Assembly (NCBI GenBank): GCA_026008535.1 | Contig: BRKX01000003.1 | Location: forward strand, 23,612,001-23,676,000 | Origin: Perilla frutescens | Taxonomy: Eukaryota; Streptophyta; Magnoliopsida; Lamiales; Lamiaceae | Reading direction: 5' to 3' | DNA: 64,000 nucleotides | In this document: positions 33,117 through 45,518 of the stretch, one piece after another | How the letters are laid out: each line of letters opens with the position of its first letter | Numbering within the stretch: the first letter of the stretch is position 1 | Notes under the pieces: generated by a model | Seen by the model: the letters and a program-made list of their open reading frames with translations, nothing else | What the model was told of the DNA's origin: nothing | The model's database searches: none | Program-made: the position numbers and the translations under genes

Positions 33117-34866
33117 GTACCAACAGACAAAGGTATGTCAACGTAGATTTTGCTCAAGCACTTTGTTTGTTCTCAGATGAACTTGGTTTATTTTTTCTAA
33201 CATTTTTCTACATACATGAATACAATATCATGATGGAGTAAATTTCTTACTATTATAAATTTTGTCCTCGATGTAACACTTTCACCATTTTCCTACCTTT
33301 CTATCAGATGGGTTCAAAATCGCAACCTTTCTACACATTAAAGGTATGTGCATGTTTTGACATGTTATTCTAATAATCCCAGTGCCATACGTGTAATAGT
33401 GATGATATTATACTTTTCTACCTTCATCAAATGAGTTTACATTTATTGTCTTTGCTCTCTCTTACTACAATTTTATATTCATTTTACTATAACAAGTCCT
33501 TTTTGTAGTGTATTTCTACTCTATATTTATATATGAATTCAAGATGACTGTGATGCCTAGATATTAAGATTTAGGAATGTACTTAATTTAATTTTAATTC
33601 TTAAGAGCTCAAACTCTTCTAATGTCTAGACACTATTTCTTTTAAACACACAAAAATGTTAATATCACATAAATATATGATATAAAAAAGCTAAAAAATA
33701 CTAGCAATTGATTAAGTCTTGCAATACATACAATATTAAGTAGTGTAACGAAGTAATCTTAAAGTTTTAAAGGGTATACGGACTCATATATAACACTCCC
33801 GACACACACTGGAGTATCATAGGATTTATCTGATGTACTAATAAGTGGATCAATGCTAGTCATTTTAAATGCAGCTGAAGACGGAGTTGCTTCTTTTGAC
33901 TGTGGGCATTGGAATTACGTGTAGAGGATACTGTCTCGTTACTTTATCAGTTCAGGTAAATTAGCTTAGAATAACAAGCTCCAAATCTGTTTTTTTTTTT
34001 TAAAAAGAAGAAAATGTTTCTACTTTGATATAAACAAAATACTATGCTTCAATGAAGGTTTTCTTAGAACCTTAGCCTTTGATTTTTTTGAGATCACTTT
34101 TAATAATCTTATCAATATAAAAATACAATAATTCCCACTTTTCAGATGTTATTTGACTTCTACAATACAAATCTTCTTCCAAAATCCCAAAACCCACTCA
34201 CTTTTACTATTACTCAATCCTAAAAAAACGATATTTAAAATCTTAGGACTAAAAATCCTCCTTGAATTTATTCATCATATTAACAACAAAGACTAATGGA
34301 CATAAAAATAAATTAAAAAAAAAATACATCATTGATATTGAGAAATTGGTTAATTCTCACTTACCTCAAGGCCTCGACCGACAAGCTATGATTTTTTGTT
34401 CAAGAGAATGATCTCGGCCATCAGCTAGTCATCAGAAACTATACAACGATCAATATATAAATAAACCAATCAATTATTACATTAATATGGAAAATTGGTA
34501 ACAATTGAGCAAAATAAAACTTGGAAAATAGAATTAAACCTGAAAATCAATTTTGGGCTTCAAGAAATCTTCAGAACGAATCCTCTTTTTTTCTGGTTTG
34601 ATCGTCGAGTGGGGGACTACAATATTTTCTGTATTTTTTGTGGAATGGTGAAGAAAGGAAATTGGAGTTGATATTCGATACTGGGAAGAGAATGGAGCAG
34701 ACTTTCAATTTGGCAGAATAAAATGGAATTTTGAAGATGGGTTTGCTGGAATTGGTGGCAGCGACGGCTACTGTAGTTTAATTTTGTTAGAAGAGGTCTA
34801 TTCTTTCTTTACTCTCTTTTTTAACAAAAATTTCAATAATATAATATTCAATTATAAGTCTTTCAA
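33117..34866. other. AT-rich flank between TNP2 and element 2
   Basis: No gene seen. A CACTA-like terminus (CACTACAAAAAGGACTTG, minus strand) ends at 33510. On the minus strand, 34373-34760 looks like an untranslated leader ending in the splice donor TTGAG/GTAAGTGAG. The stretch ends abruptly at about 34867, where truncated LTR sequence of element 2 begins. Confidence 0.45.
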
Positions 34867-34867
34867 T

Positions 34868-35859
34868 GTGATCAGCCACATTGGGCATTTCAGACACACA
34901 CTCACGTGGAACAAGTTTAAGAATCGATAGAAACCTTTCATGCATTACTATGCCCATTTCGGCCTCATGAGTCCAGATTTGTACTTAAACCATTTTCATT
35001 GTTCAAACACCAGAAATAAAGATCTAGCCAAGCAGGCTAGACATAATTAAAATAGCAGAAATTAAAGACATAATATAAATGAAAACTTACGAATTTATTA
35101 GGCAAAAATATCAACTCCAACGATGAGAAACATAAACATAATCCTAAGTCCCAATAGCTTAAGGCCTATTGGGTTGTTTGTGGCTGCCTAAGCAGCGTAC
35201 GAAAATGAAATGCAGAAAAGTAAAATTGTAGCAATGTTTCTGACTTCCTAAGCTTGTTTTCCCAGAGACTAAACTTTTTTAAATAATTACATTTCCGAGT
35301 GGAGTTTCCCCAACAAGCGGGGGTCTTCTGCTGAAATTCCACAACGGCGTGCCCCTCTCTGATCGGTTGGATAAGCTTCAGCTTTATCAAATCCTTATTT
35401 TTTAGGGATTGCTCTTATCTCCTTCGATTGAGCTTATCTCATTGTTGCAGCACCTTCTAGGAGTCCAGCTTAGTTCCAACTCTCCATCAGATATGTAGCT
35501 ATCTTCCACCAGCTCTCCTTCAACTGATTTTTGAGTTTCACGGGGATGCCCATTCTGATCTGTGGCCGAGTCTGTGCGAGTACTGTGGGCACGGCATCAT
35601 CTGTCAGTTCCATCCGTATCTGATATGCCCACTTCGCCGACCGAATGTGGGATGGATACTGGAGAAGTCCCCTATGCCTCTGATGAACATATGTGCGAGA
35701 TAAATGTGAATATTTGGGCATAAAATGCCCCTTCCGCCAGACTCGACTCTTGGAATGCCCTTTGACCGCAACCTGGTTCTTTTCGACTCAAAATACACTA
35801 AAAAGGACATTTATAGAGGATAAAATGCCTATAAAAACACGAAATAAATGGACTTATCA
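34868..35859 (-). repeat. Element 2, truncated 3' LTR
   Basis: Matches 18718-19708 of element 1, starting within the TGATCAGCCACATTGGGC stretch and ending GACTTATCA at 35859. About 585 bp at the outer end are missing. Confidence 0.93.
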
Positions 35860-35873
35860 CACCCACACACTTT
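35860..35873 (-). other. Element 2 polypurine tract
   Basis: Minus strand AAAGTGTGTGGGTG adjoining the 3' LTR, identical to element 1. Confidence 0.8.
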
Positions 35874-37042
35874 AAGCATGATTGTCCTCAAGCATGGGGT
35901 GCAACGTATCCAGAAAAAAAAAAAAAAACAAAAGAAAAGAAAGGAGAAAAGGAACAGACTCAAAACACAAGCATGCAAACTGGAACTCAGTGTGGGCACA
36001 TCAGAAATAATTCAACAAAAATGTAAAGTTTCAGCATACCTAAAATAGGTCAAAAACGAGTTTTAGCTTGGTGTTCCTCACAGACTCTCTTCACTCAGTG
36101 TATACTCTCAATTCGGCTGTAATCCTATGGAAATTCGTCCCATAAGTTTGCCAAAGTTCTGTTGTTCATTCTCCAGAAATCATGATGCATTAGTATCAAT
36201 AGGGCTTTTTAGGCTACAGTTGGGCATTTTAAGTGGGAGGGGTTTTTATTGATTGTACAGACACCTCCCCAGCTCCTTTCTATTCACTACCCTCATGTGC
36301 CCTGTTCAGGCACTGAATTTTTCTTATTTTGGGCATTCTAAACACTTAGAACTCGGGGGGTTTTATTCAGACTCTTTTTTTCTCTTTTTTTTTTCTTTCT
36401 TTTACTAATAATTTTTTTTCTTCTTTTTTTATATTTTATTTCCCCCTGGCCCTTCATACATATGCCTTCCGAGAAACAACTCTGCCTTTCCCATTTTTTT
36501 AGGTTTTATAATGCCCTGGCTAAGTATAAACCATCCTAAAACAAAATCGACCAGGGCATTTCATAGGCTCAAAAGGGGGTGCAAGGGTTGTGTCATTGGT
36601 GGGAGTTATTTATTTCAGTGGCTCAGTGAAACATGGCCTATCTCATCTACGTGTGCATCAATAATTCCCAGAGTTAAACACGGAACAGAGGTAAATTCTA
36701 GAACATCATAAGCACAGAATTATTCACACCCATGAATGAAAGAAAATTGTAAAATTGAAGCATACAACATATAGGCTCAAGTCTCACAGGGCATGCTAAA
36801 ACTCGTTCGTCATCCTTATCTTAATTGGGCATGCTGATTTTTCTGTAAAGCAATTAAAGTTGGATCATTACGTGAAATGCCCACACAGACTCACAGAATA
36901 GCATGCTTTGACTCAACTACCCACCTACACACTTTGCAACTTGCAAAGTGTGGACACAGACTCAAACAACATGACAACAAAGAAAACAGAAAAAAGAATA
37001 AAACAAAACAAAACCTAATCTAAAAGGACAGAAAGAACCAGG
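35874..37042 (-). other. Element 2 non-coding 3' region
   Basis: Counterpart of 6788-7962. Same T-rich stretch (36374-36440) and the same dense GGGCAT/ATGCCC motifs. No conserved frame. Confidence 0.7.
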
Positions 37043-38974
37043 CTAGTCGGTTGCAGGTGTTGGGTAGGAGAACCCAACATGTTTGAAATAGGCCTTCAAG
37101 GCTGCTTCGATTCGGGTCAGCTTTTCATTGGTTTGGAACTGGGCATTCTCGATCAACTCAAGTCTCTTCATGATCACTGCGACTGGGTGCTCTCTTTGCG
37201 GTGCCTTCCCTGCTGGTGGTTTCTTCGATGTACCTGCCATAGCTAAAAGCATGCTCGTGGGGTCTGTCTCCGGCACAAAGAAAACAGACTTTCCATCCTC
37301 ATCGTCAACCACATCTTGCATTCTTCTCAAGCAGTTAAGATCAAAATACTCACGGGAAAGGGGGGTTAAATCAGTATCATGCAAATCAAGGAGCCTATAT
37401 CTAACCGCAATCTGGGTGATCAATTGGGCACAAGAGATACGATGCCTAGGGTGTGTTTTAATTTCCCGAAAATGTGCAATGGCCACAGAACCAAAATTGA
37501 TTTTAATTTTATGAACCATACACCACAAAATAAATAGCTCCTGATTGGTGATTGAATTAGAGCTATCCTTACGGCCGAAAAAATTATAGGCCAACACCCT
37601 ATGGCAGAATCTCAAAGTATCATTATTTAAGCAATATCCTTTTGTGGATCCGCTTTGAAAAACAGATCCATCCCCAATATCTACCCATTTTGCATCGACT
37701 CCTTCTGCAGAGTCGGGCACTACAGTCACGGCATCGACATACTCCTCCTCCTAGAGATCCATGTATGTCATGATGCCCAGTAACATGTTTAAATCATCAG
37801 CAGACACAGAGTAACTCCTACCCATCAGTTTAAAAGATAAGACCCTAGTGGAAGTAGCAGACTTGTTCACAGCTTTAATTTTCAAGTTTTGGATAAAATC
37901 ACGAGACAATGATGGAAAATTCACACACTCCATATCTAGAAAGCATTCTCAACCAATTGCAGAAAATAAATCCCTTACCTCCTGCTCTACACCAAGAGCT
38001 GCGAGCGTCTCACGGTGGACTCCTTTTGAGTTGATGATGCCCTTGACTGGTGGCGGGCCACTGCTGGGCTTACTTGGTGTAGGGCTCCCCACCTCTCTGC
38101 CTCTTTTAGGCACAGGGACTGAAGTGCCCTTTTCAGTCTTCCTCTTCCGTGAAGAGGCCTCTCCAGCCAGCTTGGCTCCTGCTTTCATGCTTACAGCTTT
38201 TCCCACCCTTCAACTGGGTGAGGAGTCCTCCGAGGGCTCTTCAGAGCCTACTTGTGTTTGGGAGGGCACACTGGGCTCCTGCTGCTCCTTTTCTTCTTCG
38301 GTATCCCCTTGCTGGGACACCTCTGGCTCGGTTAGCTCTGGTATGGGCTCTCCAATCTTCCTTTTTCCTTTTGCTTTCTCCAGTGCCCGCCTCTTGATGT
38401 CAGCGGGTACCTCGTCCTCCTCTTCGAACAGTGGCACCTTCTCCGGTGGGGCTTCAGTTTCAATGTCCTCTATTTCAGTTAAGTATTTATCCAACGCAAT
38501 GTCTCTGTCTCCTTCCTCTTCAGCTTTTTTTCTCCCTTCAACTTCCTCTCCTTCTTCTTCGTCTTCCAAGTCTTCGATCTCCACCGACGGCACAGGAGTC
38601 GGAACCTTAATGGGCTTCTTAGCTTTCTTCTTCTTAGCCCCTTTCTTCAGCTTTGGCTCAGGCTCTTCAGTAGCCTCTTCTCCCTGCATGCCCTCTGCAG
38701 TAGCCTCAGCATCTTGCTGCTCCGTTTGAGTTGGAGTAGCGGAGCTTTCTTCCATCGCCTTGACTTCAGGCGCGGGTTCCTGTTCGGGTGGGGTCTCCTT
38801 GGGAAGCTTACTCGAAGTGGCTGCTTCAGACGCAACCTTCCCCTTGGGTGTTGCAGAGGGTTTCTTTACGACTATAGTTGGAGAGGGCTCTTCAGAGACA
38901 GCGGGGGTCTCAAAATCCAGGCGTGCCTTAGGTCCAGCTTTTGGTGCGACCTTCTTGCCTCTTGTCTTCGCCAT
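37043..38974 (-). pseudogene. Athila third ORF, element 2
   Basis: Same architecture as 7963-9894: a Lys/Glu/Pro-rich N-terminal half with KKGAKKKKAKKPIK (nuclear-localisation-like), then the globular domain with LRFCHRVLAYNFFGRKDSSNSITNQELFILW, ending YPTPATD. ATG at 38974, TAG at 37043. Interrupted by TGA at 38207-38209 and TGA at 37946-37948 (both shared with element 1) and by a private TAG at 37748-37750, where element 1 has CAG. Frame register is kept throughout. Function unknown. Confidence 0.75.
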
Positions 38975-39467
38975 TGTTGGATTTTTGAAGGTTTCAGAAA
39001 TTATGGTTTCAGGAAAATCAAGAGAGAAAAGTTTCTGATTTTTGTAAAAGGCGAATGAAAGTGATAGTGGAGATTTTGTGGGGTAAGGCTTTTATATTAA
39101 GGGGATCACTATTCATGATTTGACTTGTGACTCTTCAAATTCCTTAAGAGTCTCCCGGATTAGTATGCCCCATGCTAATGGATAAGCCTTATCCCCTGAA
39201 AAATCGGAACAGATTTTATCTCTCCAGAGTGCCTCACTTCAGAATCCCTATTTTCAAGGGATTTATTTTATCTTCGTCTTTCTCTCTCCTTATCTAAACC
39301 TGCAAACACCATGCTTATCCAAAACAAGCGTAAAATTTCTCCCTAAACTAGTTTAATTAACTGAAAAACTTATTAAAAATAAATAAAAATGAATTAAGAC
39401 AAGAAAACACCTGGGTTGCCTCCCAATAGCGCCCCAGTTATTGTCGTGGGCACGACATCACCCCAGA
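38975..39467 (-). other. Element 2 spacer between integrase and third ORF
   Basis: Counterpart of 9895-10387, including the conserved GGGTTGCCTCCC block at about 39412-39435. No gene. Confidence 0.6.
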
Positions 39468-40142
39468 TCAGGCGTAAGTAGGCTCCGCGAGCCAGATCAC
39501 TGTGACATCTTCATCGGAGTGCCCCAGGTAAGCTTTCACACGGTGCCCATTCACTTTGAAGTGCCCTCTAGTATCAGGATTTATCAACTCAATTGCCCCA
39601 TTCGGGCATTCTGCATATACTTCAAATGGACCAACCCACTTGGTCCTCAGTCCTCCTCCTATAAGTTTGAATCTTGAGTGGTACAAAAGTACTTTCTGTC
39701 CTGGGATGAATCTCTTCCTCCGAATTACTTGATCATGGAGCCTTTTCATTTTTTCCTTATACAGCACCGAATTATCATAGGCCTCCATTCTCATTTCTTC
39801 CAGCGGCGTCAGGATCCATATTCAGCTTCTGAAGTGCCCATCGTGCTTTATGTTCTAACTCGACTGGCAGATGGAAACACTTTCCAAATAACATCCTATA
39901 TGGGGACATCCCAATTGGAGTCTTGAATGCAGTTCGGTATGCCCACATGACATCTTCCAGATGAACACTCCAATCTTTTCGGTTTAGAGCTATACCTTCC
40001 CAAGAATGGCTTTAATTTCTCGATTTGAGACTTCAGCTTGGCCATTTCCTTGAGGATGGTAAGATGTGGTGACCCCATGGTGAACCCCATACTTCTTCAA
40101 CAATCTTTCCAGTGTTTGGTTGCAAAAATGGGTCCCTTGATC
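39468..40142 (-). pseudogene. pol: Element 2 integrase, C-terminal part
   Basis: Resumes after the nested element with GVTDQGTHFCNQTLERLLKK and NGQAEVSNREIKAILGKV (third catalytic Glu), then loses frame near 39990, where a base is missing compared with element 1 (GCTATACC against GCTACAACC). The correct frame returns downstream: KRFIPGQKVLLYHSRFKL, KWVGPFEVYAEC and a TGA at 39468. A different indel breaks element 1 in the same stretch. Confidence 0.85.
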
Positions 40143-42509
40143 TGTAACGCCCCGATCCCGAAAGATCGTGGAAATGGACGCCACGGGGGTTGGAATTAAG
40201 AAGCGGGAAAGAAAGGGGGTAACCTGATCAATGAGAAGTCAACAGAAGACTCAGAACAACCAAACATGCTCTATAATATAACATATATAGATTCAGAACA
40301 ACCAAATATGCTTTATAATATAACATATACTTATCCATAACACTATGACTAGAGTTCTTAGTATTTAATAAAAGAATATTACAAATGCGGAAGCTCCATT
40401 ATTAACAGGATACTTAACAAAAAGAGACAGTGAGAAATAGTTAAATAACAAAAGCCCATGTCTCAGCATCGTCACGTCCACGCGCTAGCCTACTAACCTG
40501 AAAATGTTTGGAAATATTTGGGCTGAGTACTAATGCTCTCAATGGGTAAGTTTTCACAATTCAAGTTATGCAAATCATTTTGTTAAAGTAATCTATCTGT
40601 CTTCATGCATGTAGTGAAGCTTAGGAGGTTTTAAAAGTTGGAAACAACCTAAGTTCACCAAAATATTTTATCATGAAGCGCTTAAGAGTATAACCCGTCA
40701 CTGCTCGCAACCTAAACTACATCACCAGCGCATAAAGTTGAGTATGGACATAGTATACCCAATGAGTATAACCAATAAGTGTTTCATTTTTGTCTCACCG
40801 ACAAGGAGTAGGGCATGAAAAATAATGCATGCATATTGTAGCTACTCACATTGACACAGCGCTGGTATATGAGACTCCGACAACATACAGTAGCACGTAA
40901 ATATTTAACACAGATAGTCACATATGCAATTTTTAACAAAACAGAGCTTAATAACTCGAAAGATACAATTTATAAATATATAATAGCCCACCTAGATAAT
41001 AGATAAGCTTTAAAACTCGGGGTTGGTCCTGCTCAGGTTTTGTTATCTCTTCTAGGCCTATAACAACCAGTATTGGCTTAGTTAGTTAAAGGCCTCTATC
41101 AAAACTCAATCCCTAAGCTCCCTTTTAAATTTTTTTTGCTGAACTTCATTATCAATTAATCCTATATTTTCATATTTATTTCACCTCATTTCAAAAATAT
41201 AAATATACTTGCAATTTTAGTATATCATAGAAAAAGTGTAACTTAATTAATTGGAACACTATCATCTAGCTGATAATTGATTCTATTTCAAGATGATACA
41301 TTAATTAGTTAATTCCCTTGATATATCATTTATTAACTAATTATTTGGTTACCTGTTATTCAGAGAACTACTAAAGAAAATTATGCAACCTAAATATCAT
41401 AAATTAAACTCATGATTACCCTATAATCTATAAAATGAATAGCACCAATAATTAATCATCTATCGAGAAGTGTTTAATTCTCAAAACAAAAACTCTTGAA
41501 ATTAACTTAACCTTATAATGGGCTTCCGAATCAATAATTGTTTTCTTAGTAAATAACTAATTTCTACAACAATTAAACTTCTTAGAACATAAATCAAATT
41601 GTTATTATTTTTAATTAATCGATAGGAGTAGATTCTAATTTTAATTATGAAAATATAAATATAAATTCTAAAGCCTAATATTTCTAGATGTGTCTTTCAT
41701 CCTAAAATAATAATTGATATACACTTTTATATTAATTGAATGAATTGAGAACGGAATTAATTAGAAAAGGAAGAAAAAATCTTGCCTCAAAAGAAAAATA
41801 CTTACCGAAAGATATTATTACTATATTTACCTTTGTCAACTTATTGATTTAGTTATAAGAGGGATGAAGAAATAAATTATTCACATCCCTAATATATTGT
41901 TTTAATAATTAAAAATTCAATTGGATTACTCATCAATCTACAATTCTCCTCCATAAAACACGTATCCTATTTTTGTTGATTAGTCAACATCTACTAAAAT
42001 ATATATAGTAGACACCTCTATTTTAAATTTATTATTACTATTTTTTTATTTAATGGACATCAACTATATCCAATCCTACAAGATACATACATTCAAGTTG
42101 ATAAAAATAATAATAATTAACGACAAATGCTATGTAGGTATTTATATATATTTTTTTCTTCCGTAAAGTAAGCATTATGCATATATATAGACAATGTATA
42201 TTTGTATATTTGTATTTGGAATCATACTAAATCAATTCGTATTCGATAAATTGTAATTAATTAAACTAAGTTTGTATCTAGCATTCTGATTAAAAATACG
42301 ATAAAGTCCAGGATATTTCTAACACAGTCAATGGGAATACTTCTCATTAAATAAAAATAAAATTGGGACTTAGAAAGGTCCAATTTACTTCCTCAAGGTT
42401 AACATAGGCTATTCTTTTAATACTGAAAAGTTTTGGATATTGCAGTTATTCTAACTATTAGATTTATATTCCTAATTAAATTTAGATAATAAAACTCCGG
42501 GGTATTACA
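40143..42509 (-). repeat. 3' LTR of nested chromovirus
   Basis: 2367 bp, abutting a purine-rich tract at 42510. Near-identical to 46969-49224 and close to 11063-13426. It shares with 46969-49224, against 11063-13426, an extra GTATATTT unit near 42197 and several single-base states. Confidence 0.95.
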
Positions 42510-42527
42510 CTCCTCCATCCTTAAAAG
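42510..42527 (-). other. Polypurine tract of nested chromovirus
   Basis: Minus strand CTTTTAAGGATGGAGGAG directly before the LTR, following the GAATTTCGGGACGAAATT stretch usual at this place in Tekay/Del-like elements. Confidence 0.8.
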
Positions 42528-42584
42528 AATTTCGTCCCGAAATTCAAGTAACTAAGGATATCTCAGGATATTGCTATCTTATCT

Positions 42585-43640
42585 TGCTTTCAATTGCACA
42601 AACACCAATAGAATTTGTTTATTTCTTAGGACTTGAACTTTTCTATCAAGAATCTCATGGGGTTTTTCTTCGTACGTTATGTCAGAACGTAGAACTAACT
42701 CACTTTCTTTGATAACGTGTTCTGGGTCAAAAACGTATTTCCTGAGTATTGAAAATGATATACATCATGAACTTGTGATAGGTTCGGTGGTAGAGCTATT
42801 CGGCAAGCAATCTTACCATTTCTTTCTAGTATCTCAAATGGCCTTATAAATCTTGGTATTAACTTGCCTTGTTTTCCAAATCTCACAACACCTCTTGTTG
42901 GAGATACTTTTAAGAAGACTTTTTCACCAACTTGGAATTGAAGGTCAGTTATATGCTTATCTATATTAGTTTCCTATCTGTTTTGTACTTCTTTCATTCT
43001 TACTCGAATTCGATTGATTATCTCGACAGTGGTTTGCACGAACTCTGGACCTAAAAAATTTCCTTTCTCCAACTTCATCCCAGTATAGGGGTGATCTGCA
43101 TTTGCGACAATATAAGGTTTCATATGGTGCCATTTTTATAGTTGATTGGTAAAAAATATTCCCAGCTGGTATTTCCGTCCAACACAACTTCACGGAGCAT
43201 ATCTTCTAAAATTTGTATCGTTCTCTCTGACTGGCCATCTGTTTGGAAATGGAGAGTGGTACTGAAGCTTAGATTCGTTCTATTTGCTTTCTGGAAACTT
43301 CTCTATAGCCTTGATATCAAACGAGTATCACGATCCGACGTGATAGAAATTTGAATTCCATGCAAACGAACAATTTCTTTTTCATAAATTTGTGCTAATT
43401 TGCTTAACTCAGCTGTTGTTTTGATCGGTACGAAATGCGCTACTTTCTTTAATCGATCCACGATTATCCACACTATTGAGTTTCTTTTCACTGATCTTGT
43501 TATGCCTATCACAAAATCCATTATTATATGCTCCCGTTACCACTCTGGAATTTCCAACAGCTGCAATAAATCTGAAGGTCGTTGATGTACGACTTTCACT
43601 TGATGACATGCTACAAATCTCTATACAAATGCTACTATCT
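42585..43640 (-). pseudogene. pol: Nested chromovirus integrase and chromodomain remnants
   Basis: Fragments in several frames. At 43303-43521: RSVKRNSIVWIIVDRLKKVAHFVPIKTT and SITSDRDTR (integrase core, second Asp). At 42966-43193: MAPYETLYCRKCRSPLYWDEVG. At 42695-42886: FIRPFEILERNGKIACRIALP and VHDVYHF (GPF/Y-type C-terminal module). About 42585-42690 reads YEEKPHEILDRKVQVLRNKQ, the lead-in to a chromodomain that then stops. Chromodomains guide these elements to heterochromatin. Strongly decayed. Confidence 0.8.
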
Positions 43641-45347
43641 CTCTTTTCATATTATTCTACCAGAAATATGTTTTCAAGTCATACAAGGACCAATAAAATA
43701 ACTTTCAGAATTAATCTAATATTTACTTTAATTTAACAGGAGCTTAATTCATTTTACTTCGACTAGGAAAGCGTAATACTCGGGTTTTAAACCCAACATG
43801 ACTTGATAATAGGTTCTTACAATATTTTTCAATTAACTTGAAATAAATTTAATGAAAAAAAATGGGACAACTTAAAAATAGGGCAGCAACTTCAAAAAAA
43901 TCATAGAAAATTCAATTCAAATCTGATTGAGACACGGTCAATGGTCACGTGTCTGCTACAAAAGGACCTAAAATCAGTCAGAATGAGTCGGAGACAAATT
44001 CCAATCACCTTGGCCTGAAATCGGCCGAAAAGGCAACTATAGTTGTTCACCCAAATAGATTAATTAACAAAAAGTTTGGGTCTTGATCAAGCTCGATACT
44101 CAACAGATTTTCGATCAAAAGTATAATCGTTCATAGTATGGAAGATAAGAATTTTGATGAAACAAATGGTTCAATGATACAATAGCTACAACAACTGGAA
44201 ATGATCAAGGAATATATCATATTCAATATAGATGAAATATGCCAGAAAAGAGTGTGGTTTTGGAAAAAATTATAGCTCGAATTCGGAGGATCAAACGGTA
44301 TCTAATTTTAGATCCGACATAAGGGATTGGAAGGCTACACAGAGGAGTTGCCATAGACCAAAAATCAAGTCCCTACCACGGAGGAAATAAAGAAAATCAA
44401 CCTCTGAAGTTGCACTCGCAACACAATGAATTATGTGGCAGATTTGACGCATCAATTTGTGACGTGCCTTTGATAGAGCAAATGATATCATATTGATGAT
44501 CCGAGACTTGTTATGAAAACTTTGAAGTGTTATGGTGACAATGATGTAAATATCAGGGGAAGAAATGGTTGGATTAATGGAAAAAGATGTCAAAATAGAA
44601 CTGCAACACAACTCGGTGACCGGCAACACCACTAAGGTTCTAGGTCTATTTTCTCAACTTTTCGGGCACCGGTTGAAAACAACATCAAAACAAATTTTGT
44701 TCTATTATGAGAAAGAAATGTGTGTACAAAGTTTCAGAATTTTTCTCAACTGGTTTCATTCCCAAAAGATTGAAGGAAAAATGGCTTTTTGGGGAGAAGA
44801 GGGCTGAGATGATAGAGAGAGAAGATAAATGAGTGATGATTCATTATGTTTGCTCATTATTTTCATGGTTGAGAATGTTCAGTTGCCCCCACCCTTAACA
44901 TGTGTGGTGACACAAGGAGCAAGATAAGGTTGAGTGGTGGCAATCAATTTGTGATGTATTTTAATATATGGTATTGGATTGAAATAGAGAACGAATAAAA
45001 TTTCATTGGAAGGTCAATCGAACTGCATTTTTAATGAAATTAGTGACCACTTGATAATGAAAAGATTTGAGACGCCTAGTCAAAGATAAAATCAACTTCA
45101 TAGTTTAAAATAAAATGGTAGAATTTTTAAGGATGAAAAGATGGTCTTTCAATAATCAGGACACATAAGATTCAATAAACGTCCAAATGAAGAATGAGAT
45201 AGAATGATGGAAATGTCTTATCATGAGGAACAAGATACGTGATCGAGAAAAATTTAGAGGATGACATGATTTTAAGAGTAGAATTGAGTCAACATCGAAA
45301 GTCATTGTCAACTTCTTCTTACACTCATGAAATCTCTGTTTACTAGC
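43641..45347. other. Unassigned insert or LTR-like DNA inside the nested element
   Basis: About 1.7 kb between integrase and RT remnants where RNaseH and the rest of integrase would be expected. It reads like retroelement LTR or leader DNA but I cannot identify it. Short frames at 44291-44632 (-) and 44565-44807 (+) overlap each other and have no family signature. Confidence 0.4.
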
Positions 45348-45518
45348 TTATGTACACTTAAAGACCACGCCCTTCCTAAATAGTTGTATCATAGGAGATG
45401 CTATCTTTGAGAATTCTTCAACAAATCTATGATAGTCTCCTATAAGGTCGAGAAAACTATGTACTTCTAAAGGATTTGTTGGTTCAGACCAATTATTAAT
45501 GGCTTCGACTTTGTTTGG
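45348..45518 (-). pseudogene. pol: Nested chromovirus RT/RNaseH junction remnant
   Basis: ITPNKVEAINNW then LEVHSFLDLIGDYHRFVEEFSKIASPMIQLFRKG, the well-known stretch after the RT palm in gypsy elements. Cut at 45518 by an LTR-like start. Confidence 0.8.

Larger units (their letters stand above)
20388..34866 (-). mobile_element. CACTA (En/Spm) transposon, right end uncertain
   Basis: The left end is the canonical terminus CACTACAACAAAAA at 20388, followed by about 350 bp of subterminal TGACAT/TGACAC/ATGTCA repeats (20410-20760). Inside, on the minus strand, are a TNP2 transposase gene (28.7-32.3 kb) and a TnpA-like gene (21.0-24.1 kb), the gene order of CACTA elements. A matching right terminus is not clear. 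CACTACAAAAAGGACTTG reads inward from 33510, but the 3-bp flanks do not match and it lacks the subterminal repeats. A leader-like exon with donor TTGAG/GTAAGTGAG at about 34373 suggests the element reached beyond 34.4 kb and was cut at the junction with element 2. Confidence 0.8.

Noticed and set aside
33481..33510. Definite right terminus of the CACTA element
   Set aside because: Only the first eight bases agree with the left end, the 3-bp flanks differ, and subterminal repeats are lacking; left as a possibility.
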